A stretch of 64,000 bases of DNA from a virus, in the IMG/VR virus record IMGVR_UViG_3300048029_000212, positions 62,001-126,000 of that record; one strand, 5' to 3'. A program made the position numbers and the translations under genes. Position 1 is the stretch's first letter. The number at the start of each line of letters is the position of its first letter. Below are positions 57,866 through 64,000 of the stretch, in pieces. Under the pieces are notes generated by a model. It worked only from the letters and a program-made list of their open reading frames with translations. It searched no databases and was not told the origin of the DNA.

Positions 57866-59465
57866 TTATACAAAGAACTCCTACCTAGGTAATCCGTTAG
57901 TTAAGAAAGATGGTGTCGCAGAAGAATGGGACGCCAAGAAGCTGCGCGAGTATAAGAAATGCATGAAGGACCCATCGTATTTCTGTCGCAAGTACGTCAA
58001 GGTCATTCACCTAGATAAAGGTCTCGTGCCATTCAAGCTCTATCCATATCAGGAAAAGATGTTTGAACACTTCAACGATAACCGATTCAACATCGTATTG
58101 GCATGTCGTCAGTCGGGTAAGTCTATCAGTTCGGTTGGTTATCTGTTGTGGTACGCACTCTTTCACCCAGAGAAGACTATCGCGATCCTCGCGAACAAAG
58201 GTATGACCGCACGTGAGATGTTGGCACGTGTCACACTTATGTTAGAGAATCTGCCGTTCTTTCTTCAGCCAGGGTGTAAGGCACTCAACAAGGGGTCTTT
58301 GGAATTCAGTAATAATAGTCGTATTATTGCAGCTGCAACCTCTGGTTCATCTATTCGTGGTATGTCGGTCAACTTATTGTTTCTAGATGAGTTTGCGTTC
58401 GTAGAGAATGCCGCTGAGTTCTACACATCCACATATCCAGTAATCTCATCTGGTAAAGATACAAAAGTTATCATAACAAGTACTGCGAACGGTATCGGAA
58501 ATACCTATCACAAGATATGGGAAGGTGCCGTACAAGGAGTGAACGAATACAAACCATTCCGTGTAGATTGGTGGGATGTGCCTGGCCGAAATGAAAAGTG
58601 GAAAGAACAAACCATTGCCAATACCTCTAGTTTACAGTTTGACCAAGAATTTGGCAACACTTTTTTTGGTACTGGCAATACTCTAATTGAAGGCCAGATA
58701 TTATTAGATTTACGGGCTAGAGAACCTAAACGTAGACTAGAAGGTGGCGACTTATTAGTTTATGAAGATGTTATTGAAGAACACCAGTATATCATGACAG
58801 TAGATGTCTGTCAAGGCCGTGGCCAAGATTATTCCACATTTAATATAATAGATGTTTCGGTACAACCTTTCAAACAGGTGTGTGTATATCGTAACAATAG
58901 AATATCTCCAATACTTTTTCCGAATATAATTTACAAGTACGCCACTCTTTATAACGAGGCATACACTGTCATTGAGAATAACGATCAGGGTATGGTGACT
59001 TGTGTGGGTTTGTATCAAGATCTAGAGTACGAGAACATTCACCTTGAGTCTGCAGTGAAGGCCGATGCGATCGGCATTCGTATGGACCGCAAGGTAAAAC
59101 GTATCGGATGTTCCGCCATCAAGGATATTATCGAGAATCATAAACTTGATATCGTAGATGAGAATACGATTATGGAGATCTCTACGTTTGTGTCTAAGGG
59201 ACAGTCGTTTGAGGCCAGTGACGGCAACCACGACGACTTGATGATGAACCTAGTGATGTTCGGATACTTCGTAGGGACACAGTCTTTCGGTGATATGACA
59301 GACGTGAATATAAAGCAGATGTTATTTGATCAACGGATGAGGGAGATTGAAGACGACGTGCCTCCGTTTGGTATTATAGACGACGGAAACCATTACGTGC
59401 CTCCGTCAGAACCATATGATCCATATAGTATGCAATGGGCTAAATATGACCCCGAAGATTGGTAA
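57858..59465 (+). CDS. 17: large terminase subunit gp17 (packaging ATPase and nuclease)
   Basis: 535 residues (T4 gp17 has 610). N-terminal ATPase: Walker A CRQSGKS (83-89), Walker B LLFLDE with Asp177 and Glu178, and the coupling motif TSTANG (207-212). C-terminal RNase H-type nuclease: Asp316 in YIMTVDVCQG, Glu373 in VIENNDQG and Asp459/Asp460 in GNHDDLMMN are the three acidic metal ligands. All key residues are present, so the enzyme should be active. It docks on the portal, cuts concatemeric DNA and pumps it into the prohead. It overlaps gp16 by 8 bases. Confidence 0.97.
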   Translation: MSSYTKNSYLGNPLVKKDGVAEEWDAKKLREYKKCMKDPSYFCRKYVKVIHLDKGLVPFKLYPYQEKMFEHFNDNRFNIVLACRQSGKSISSVGYLLWYALFHPEKTIAILANKGMTAREMLARVTLMLENLPFFLQPGCKALNKGSLEFSNNSRIIAAATSGSSIRGMSVNLLFLDEFAFVENAAEFYTSTYPVISSGKDTKVIITSTANGIGNTYHKIWEGAVQGVNEYKPFRVDWWDVPGRNEKWKEQTIANTSSLQFDQEFGNTFFGTGNTLIEGQILLDLRAREPKRRLEGGDLLVYEDVIEEHQYIMTVDVCQGRGQDYSTFNIIDVSVQPFKQVCVYRNNRISPILFPNIIYKYATLYNEAYTVIENNDQGMVTCVGLYQDLEYENIHLESAVKADAIGIRMDRKVKRIGCSAIKDIIENHKLDIVDENTIMEISTFVSKGQSFEASDGNHDDLMMNLVMFGYFVGTQSFGDMTDVNIKQMLFDQRMREIEDDVPPFGIIDDGNHYVPPSEPYDPYSMQWAKYDPEDW

Positions 59466-59477
59466 AAATCGCGTTAT

Positions 59478-59485
59478 TATAAATA
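59478..59485 (+). promoter_or_regulatory. T4-type late promoter before tail sheath gene
   Basis: Perfect TATAAATA, 64 bases before the gp18 ATG. It would give extra transcription of the abundant tail proteins. Confidence 0.8.
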
Positions 59486-59549
59486 GTTACATTGAAATAA
59501 TTACTCCGTATTATGATCTCTTATTATACCTTAACAAAAGGAAACTATT

Positions 59550-61226
59550 ATGGCTCTTAAATTTTCAGAGTCGCCAGCAGTAAATGTTCGTGAGATTGAC
59601 CTAACTGGAGTTGTTCCATCGGTCACATCTACTACGGGCGCTTTTGTCGGTGACTTCAACTGGGGCCCTGTAAACACGCCTGTTCTTGTCGGTACAGAAT
59701 CAGAACTAGCGTCCACTTTCGGGTCTCCTCTCGCGGGAGAAGCATATGCAGGCGATTTTTTGTCTGTCGCGCATTTCCTAAAATACTCTTCAAGCGCATT
59801 CGTTGTACGCGCATCCAAAGACGGTTCTGCATCTGCAGTTTCAGGACAATTCACAGCAAAGTATCCAGGCACATTAGGCAACTCTATTACAGTAGAAGTC
59901 TGTGACGCTGCTCATTGGTTAGATACTTCAGACACTCTAGTTCAAGCTAGAGACTCGGACGGTCAACTTGTTTTTGAAACTGTTCCTGTACTTGATTCAG
60001 ACGGCACACCTGTACTTGATTCGGACAATCAACCTGTCACACAGGAAGTTCCTGTGATGATAAATCCACCTAATCCGTGGGAATATCAAAAGCTTTTCAC
60101 CTCGGCGCCGGTTGGTGATGAACTTCATATTGTTGTTTTATCAAAAGCAGGCACTGACGATGAATCAGTTCTAGACACCTTTGAATACGTATCTACAACC
60201 AAAGGTTCTATTCTAGATAATGGTTTGTCTAATTATTTTGTCGAAGTTGTAAATAAAAACTCATCTTGGATAGTCATGAACGAAGGTGACGAAGTTCCAG
60301 ACGTTGGTCGTTATGTGTTACAAGGCGGAAAGGATGGTGATGAAGACGTTCAACCAAATTATGTTGATGCATATGGTGAGTTCGAAGATAAAAATACTAT
60401 CCAGATCGATTTCTTGGTTCCACCAGCAGGTGGTCAAGGGAGTTCTATTGCAATTCATCAAAAATTGGTAAACATCGCAGAATCACGTAAAGATTGTATT
60501 GCAGTTATTTCACCATCAATAACAGGAGAGTCAACAGTTATAGACTCTATGTTAGCGCACGTATCATCTTTAAATAAAAGTTCATCGTACCTAGTTGTCG
60601 ATGGAAACTGGTTGAAAGTATACGATAAGTATAACGATAAGTACGAGAATATTCCAGCGGCATCATCAACTGCAGGCATCATGGCGGCGGGTGACGTAAC
60701 AGATGCGCCTTGGTTCTCACCAGCCGGTTCACGTCGTGGTCAATACTTGGGTGTTACTGACATTCTAGTCAATCCATCCAAGACAGACCGTGATCGTCTA
60801 TACAAAGCAGGCATTAACCCAATCGTCAGTTTCCCTGGCCAGGGCATTATGCTTTACGGTGACAAGACTCACTTATCACGTCCATCTGCGTTTGATCGCA
60901 TCAACGTACGTCGTTTGTTCCTAGTTCTAGAACGTGCAATTTCTGCAGCGGCCGAGAACGTTATGTTTGAGTTCAACGACGATTTCACACGTGCAGAGTT
61001 TGTCAATACCGTAGAACCATTTCTACGTGAAGTTCAGGGTCGTCGTGGTATCACTGACTTCCGTCTTGTTTGTGACGAAACAAACAACACGCCAGAAGTT
61101 ATTGACCGCAACGAATTCGTCGCATCTTGCTTTATCAAACCAGCACGTTCAATCAACTACGTAACTCTAAACTTCGTAGCAGTGAGAACTGGTGTTGACT
61201 TTGAAGAAGTCGTCGGACAAGTATAA
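59550..61226 (+). CDS. 18: tail sheath protein gp18
   Basis: 558 residues (T4 gp18 has 659). The N-terminus (FSESPAVNVREIDLTGVVPS, about 5-24, then TTGAFVGDFNWGPVNTPVLV) is the standard sheath opening. The C-terminal conserved domain has INPIVSFPGQGIMLYGDKTH (about 423-442), then INVRRLFLVLERAISAAAEN, FNDDFTRAEFVNTVEPFLRE and GVDFEEVVGQ. The middle domain (about 130-350) is variable and has a short DSDGTPVLDSDNQPV duplication. About 140 copies of such a protein form the contractile sheath in T4. It has a good AAAGGAAA ribosome-binding site and its own late promoter, fitting high expression. Confidence 0.97.
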   Translation: MALKFSESPAVNVREIDLTGVVPSVTSTTGAFVGDFNWGPVNTPVLVGTESELASTFGSPLAGEAYAGDFLSVAHFLKYSSSAFVVRASKDGSASAVSGQFTAKYPGTLGNSITVEVCDAAHWLDTSDTLVQARDSDGQLVFETVPVLDSDGTPVLDSDNQPVTQEVPVMINPPNPWEYQKLFTSAPVGDELHIVVLSKAGTDDESVLDTFEYVSTTKGSILDNGLSNYFVEVVNKNSSWIVMNEGDEVPDVGRYVLQGGKDGDEDVQPNYVDAYGEFEDKNTIQIDFLVPPAGGQGSSIAIHQKLVNIAESRKDCIAVISPSITGESTVIDSMLAHVSSLNKSSSYLVVDGNWLKVYDKYNDKYENIPAASSTAGIMAAGDVTDAPWFSPAGSRRGQYLGVTDILVNPSKTDRDRLYKAGINPIVSFPGQGIMLYGDKTHLSRPSAFDRINVRRLFLVLERAISAAAENVMFEFNDDFTRAEFVNTVEPFLREVQGRRGITDFRLVCDETNNTPEVIDRNEFVASCFIKPARSINYVTLNFVAVRTGVDFEEVVGQV

Positions 61227-61237
61227 GGAGAATTATC

Positions 61238-61762
61238 ATGTCATTAAGAGTAGACGATTTTAAAGCAAAACTAAAAGGTGGCGGTGCACGTCCTAATTTA
61301 TTCCGTGTAACCCTAAATTTCCCAGCGTATGCCGGTGGTAACGCAGAACTAACTTCATTTATGTGCAAAGGCGCACAGTTGCCTGCATCAACAATCAATG
61401 CTGTTGAAGTACCATTCCGTGGTCGTCAGTTGAAGATTGCTGGTGATCGTACATTTGAAGATTGGTCAGTTACAGTAATCAACGATACAGGTTTTGAAGT
61501 TCGTAACGCAATGGAACGATGGATGAACGGAATGAACGGTCACACCGCTAACACAGGATTCACAAACCCTGTAGCTTATCAAGCGGATCTTATTGTAGAT
61601 CAACTAGATAAGGACGGTAGTGTGTTAAAGAGTTATAACTTCCGTGGAGCATTCCCTAACAGCGTTGCTGCAATCGACCTATCATACGATACAGTTGATA
61701 CAGTAGAAGAGTTTGAAGTAGCATTTTCAATCCAATACTGGGAGTCAAATACCACTAGTTAA
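61238..61762 (+). CDS. 19: tail tube protein gp19
   Basis: 174 residues (T4 gp19 has 163). Family features: an N-terminal ARPNLFRVTLNFPAY, TSFMCKGAQLPASTINAVEV (about 39-58), PFRGRQLKIAGDRTFEDWSV (about 59-78), then FEVRNAMERWMNGMNGH and a closing EEFEVAFSIQYWES. It polymerises into the inner tube through which DNA passes. An AGGAG site lies close to the start, 11 bases after gp18. A stem-loop terminator follows the gene. Confidence 0.96.
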   Translation: MSLRVDDFKAKLKGGGARPNLFRVTLNFPAYAGGNAELTSFMCKGAQLPASTINAVEVPFRGRQLKIAGDRTFEDWSVTVINDTGFEVRNAMERWMNGMNGHTANTGFTNPVAYQADLIVDQLDKDGSVLKSYNFRGAFPNSVAAIDLSYDTVDTVEEFEVAFSIQYWESNTTS

Positions 61763-61783
61763 AGGTATTATAAGTAAGTTGAC

Positions 61784-61810
61784 AGGGGGTGTTAATCCAC
61801 CCCCTCATTT
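61784..61810 (+). terminator. stem-loop terminator between gp19 and gp20
   Basis: Perfect 8-bp stem agggggtg / caccccct (61784-61791 and 61798-61805) with a six-base loop, followed by catttatt. It probably reduces read-through from the highly expressed sheath/tube genes into the portal gene. Confidence 0.75.
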
Positions 61811-61827
61811 ATTATTACGAGGATTTT

Positions 61828-63336
61828 ATGGCAGACGAAAGAAATATTTTCCAAGCATTCGGATTTGAACTAAAACGCGTTCAAAAAATGAAAGACGAAA
61901 ATGACAAGACGCCCTCTATCGTACCGAAGGTCGATGAAGATGGCGCTGGATATGTTACTGCTTCTGGTTCTTATTTTGGTCAGTACATCGACATGGACGG
62001 TGGCGCAGCCAAAGACAACGCAGAACTCATCAAAAAATATCGTTCGGTCGCTGAACACCCAGAGTGTGATGCTGCGATAGAAGATATTATCAATGAAACA
62101 ATCGTTTCATCCGAATTAGAATCTTCGGTCACTCTTAATTTAGATAAAGTTGAGGCCGGAGATAAAATCAAAAAGACTATTACAGAAGAGTTTGACAACA
62201 TCGTCGGTATGTTAAACTTTGAAGAATATGGACACGATATGTTCCGTTCTTGGTATGTAGATGGTCGCATATATCACCACTTAGTTGTTAATGAGTCTAA
62301 CCTAAAGGCTGGAATCCAAGAGATTCGCCCTATTGACGCAACTAAGATTCGTAAAGTCAAAGAGATAAAACATAAGAAAGATCCGAAAACTGGGGCAAAG
62401 TTAGTAGATAAAGTTAATGAGTTTTACATCTACCAAGATAAGGGTGGTGCATCTACTGGCATTAAGTTAACACCAGATTCTGTGTCTTATGTCACTTCAG
62501 GTCTTTTGGATGCGTCAAAAAAACGCGTCCTATCCTACCTACAGAAAGCAATCAAACCTGTAAACCAATTGCGCATGATGGAAGACTCATTGGTCATCTA
62601 TCGTCTCGCACGTGCGCCTGAACGACGCATCTTCTATATTGATGTTGGTAACCTGCCGAAGGGTAAGGCCGAACAACACATCAAAGATATTATGGCGCGA
62701 TACCGTAACAAGATTGTGTATGATGCGAACTCTGGTGAGATCAAAGACGATCGTAAACATATGTCAATGTTAGAGGACTTTTGGTTGCCACGTCGCGAAG
62801 GTGGTCGTGGAACAGAGATAAGTACTCTACCAGGCGGCGAAAACCTAGGACAGATTGACGATATCATTTATTTCCAAAAGAAGTTGTATCGTTCGTTAAA
62901 CGTGCCTTTGAACCGATTGGAACAAGAATCACAGTTTTCTTTGGGTCGTACAACAGAAATTGGCCGTGACGAAGTAAAGTTCCAAAAGTTTATTGACCGA
63001 CTGCGCAAAAAGTTTGCGCACCTGTTCCTTGGTGTTCTTAAGAAACAACTTATTCTTAAGGGCGTATGTACAGAACAAGACTGGGAAGAATGGAAAACTC
63101 AAATTCAGGTTGACTACACTAGAGACAACCACTTCGCAGAACTAAAAGATTCTGAGTTGTTGCGAGAACGACTAGCCACTATGGATCAAATCGCCAGTTA
63201 TGTGGGAGAGTATTTCTCACGTGAGTGGGTAATGAAAAACGTAATGATGTTTAATGATGAAGACATCGAAGAGATGTCAAAACAAGTCGAAGCTGAAAAC
63301 GAAAAAAGCGGAGACGTGGATGATATGGAGGTATAA
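61828..63336 (+). CDS. 20: portal protein gp20
   Basis: 502 residues (T4 gp20 has 524). I choose the ATG at 61828, with ACGAGGA upstream, over an in-frame GTG at 61789, which would lie inside the terminator hairpin. Family features: the N-terminal FFxxFGF-like NIFQAFGFELKR, then EHPECDAAIEDIINETIVSS (about 75-94), MMEDSLVIYRLARAPERRIF (about 251-270), DVGNLPKGKAEQHIKDIMAR and SMLEDFWLPRREGGRGTEIS (about 312-331). It forms the 12-fold ring at the head vertex through which DNA enters and to which the neck attaches. It nucleates prohead assembly. Confidence 0.97.
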   Translation: MADERNIFQAFGFELKRVQKMKDENDKTPSIVPKVDEDGAGYVTASGSYFGQYIDMDGGAAKDNAELIKKYRSVAEHPECDAAIEDIINETIVSSELESSVTLNLDKVEAGDKIKKTITEEFDNIVGMLNFEEYGHDMFRSWYVDGRIYHHLVVNESNLKAGIQEIRPIDATKIRKVKEIKHKKDPKTGAKLVDKVNEFYIYQDKGGASTGIKLTPDSVSYVTSGLLDASKKRVLSYLQKAIKPVNQLRMMEDSLVIYRLARAPERRIFYIDVGNLPKGKAEQHIKDIMARYRNKIVYDANSGEIKDDRKHMSMLEDFWLPRREGGRGTEISTLPGGENLGQIDDIIYFQKKLYRSLNVPLNRLEQESQFSLGRTTEIGRDEVKFQKFIDRLRKKFAHLFLGVLKKQLILKGVCTEQDWEEWKTQIQVDYTRDNHFAELKDSELLRERLATMDQIASYVGEYFSREWVMKNVMMFNDEDIEEMSKQVEAENEKSGDVDDMEV

Positions 63337-63338
63337 CC

Positions 63339-63674
63339 ATGAATGAATTAGATACAGAATTAGATTTAGAACTAGAAGTGGCAGAGACTGAGGTAGAAGT
63401 TGATCCTACTCTAAGTTTTGTTGATGCACTTCAGAACGGCAACTTCAATGGAGCTGAAACTCTATTTAATGACATTTTGGGCAATAAAGTCCAAGATGCT
63501 TTAGATGCTGAGAAAGTTGCGGTCGCTGATCAGATCTTTAATGGCGTTGAACCGGAAGAGATGGATCTAGACGACGAAGTTGAGGTTGACGATACTTCGG
63601 AAGTCGAATACGGCGAAGAAGCTGAAGATTTTGGTTCTACAGATTCTGAATTGGAAGAAACCGAAGAGTCGTGA
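63339..63674 (+). CDS. 67: prohead core protein gp67
   Basis: 111 residues (T4 gp67 has 80). The middle (LSFVDALQNGNFNGAETLFN, about 24-43, followed by KVQDALDAEKVAVADQIF) aligns with T4 gp67 'LIEAIKSNDLVAARKLFAEA...LIKEEKIAIARNF', and both continue into a strongly acidic tail (EPEEMDLDDEVEVDDTSEVE here). gp67 is part of the scaffold core and is cleaved to small peptides during head maturation. It follows the portal gene by 2 bases, the same order as in T4. An acidic N-terminal extension of about 20 residues is extra. Confidence 0.88.
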   Translation: MNELDTELDLELEVAETEVEVDPTLSFVDALQNGNFNGAETLFNDILGNKVQDALDAEKVAVADQIFNGVEPEEMDLDDEVEVDDTSEVEYGEEAEDFGSTDSELEETEES

Positions 63675-64000
63675 ATATAGTTAAAAGCATGTGTCACATA
63701 TGGATAGGGCATTTAAGCCCACCATTGCAGTGGATGGATACATGGAAAGAAAAACACCCCGACTGGGACTATTATATTTTTACAGATGAGATGTTACGAG
63801 CCAGACAATGGCACAATCAACATCTAATCGCAAAGTATTATAATCAGGGGGCGTACGCAGGTGTTGCGGATTTAATCCGATATGAACTACTGTATGAACA
63901 AGGTGGGTTTTTACCGCCAGCTGATGCAGTTTGTTTACGTAATACGGATGAACTATTCACTGCGCCTGCGGATCATGCATACACTGTATTTGAGAGTGAG
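63671..64000 (+). CDS. glycosyltransferase, GT32 (Gly_transf_sug)-like, N-terminal part
   Basis: The gene runs off the right edge; 110 codons are visible. GTG at 63671 overlaps the gp67 stop (GTGA) and gives VNIVKSMCHIWIGHLSPP, which fits the usual 'IPKIIHQIWIG..P' opening better than the later ATG at 63689. Next come WKEKHPDWDYYIFTDEM (about 25-41) and the sugar-nucleotide site block AGVADLIRYELLYEQGG (about 63-79). The DXD position that normally reads 'D-A-D' here reads Pro-Ala-Asp within GGFLPPADAVCL, so the first Asp appears to be lost. It takes the place where T4 has 68 and 21. Substrate unknown. Confidence 0.7.
   Translation, partial: MNIVKSMCHIWIGHLSPPLQWMDTWKEKHPDWDYYIFTDEMLRARQWHNQHLIAKYYNQGAYAGVADLIRYELLYEQGGFLPPADAVCLRNTDELFTAPADHAYTVFESE

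Noticed and set aside
61789-61827. Earlier GTG start for the portal gene
   Set aside because: It falls in the stem-loop between gp19 and gp20, has no ribosome-binding site, and the extra peptide does not match portal N-termini; ATG at 61828 has a good site.
1-64000. tRNA or other RNA genes
   Set aside because: No cloverleaf-like sequence was recognised in the short intergenic gaps, all of which are under about 130 bases.

Overview
The window is a block of late virion genes from a T4-like (tailed, contractile) bacteriophage. Every gene I can support lies on the + strand. They are packed with 1-14 base overlaps or short gaps, and six perfect copies of the T4-type late promoter box TATAAATA sit in front of genes or gene clusters. 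Gene content (gp48-like, 53, 27-like, 5, 25, 6, 8, 13, 14, 15, 16, 17, 18, 19, 20, 67) and the style of the accessory structural proteins resemble marine T4-like myoviruses of the cyanophage type rather than coliphage T4. No photosynthesis genes, tRNAs or other direct host markers are visible, so the host cannot be named.

Layout. (1) About 0-9.4 kb: the hub and wedge of the baseplate: end of a gp48-like tube cap, gp53, gp27-like hub, a gp5 spike without a lysozyme domain, a coiled-coil fibre, a 613-residue Pro-Glu/coiled-coil protein, gp25, gp6 and a wedge-like protein in the gp7 position. (2) 9.4-24.2 kb: a repeat-built fibre with a gp9/gp10-type N-terminus, gp8, an 1,859-residue DUF4815-like baseplate/fibre protein, a second fibre, two tip-like proteins and a tail-fibre assembly chaperone, closed by a terminator. 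(3) 24.3-29.7 kb: an 1,800-residue protein made mostly of a strict four-residue aromatic/Arg-Gly repeat. (4) 29.8-31.7 kb: a small charged protein, a glycosyltransferase and a 2-oxoglutarate/Fe(II) oxygenase. (5) 31.7-53.7 kb: small structural proteins, a 1,541-residue coiled-coil fibre and one 15.5-kb gene for a 5,165-residue fibre with four beta-propeller-like blocks and an inserted PA14-like domain. (6) 53.7-64 kb: the conserved neck, packaging, tail and portal cassette in T4 order (13, 14, 15, 16, 17, 18, 19, 20, 67), where gp15 carries a C-terminal DUF285/BspA-like repeat domain. The window ends inside a second glycosyltransferase gene.

How it works together: gp20, gp16, gp17 and gp67 build and fill the head. 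gp13, gp14 and gp15 make the neck. gp18 and gp19 form the contractile tail. The first 9 kb and gp8 form the baseplate. More than half of the window encodes an unusually large fibre apparatus that is presumably used for host attachment. Modules (SPETLDT blocks, TYxRG domains, YGLxIFN blocks, Pro-Glu linkers, KINxNF N-termini) recur across separate genes, which points to repeated domain shuffling. No gap longer than about 130 bases lacks a gene.
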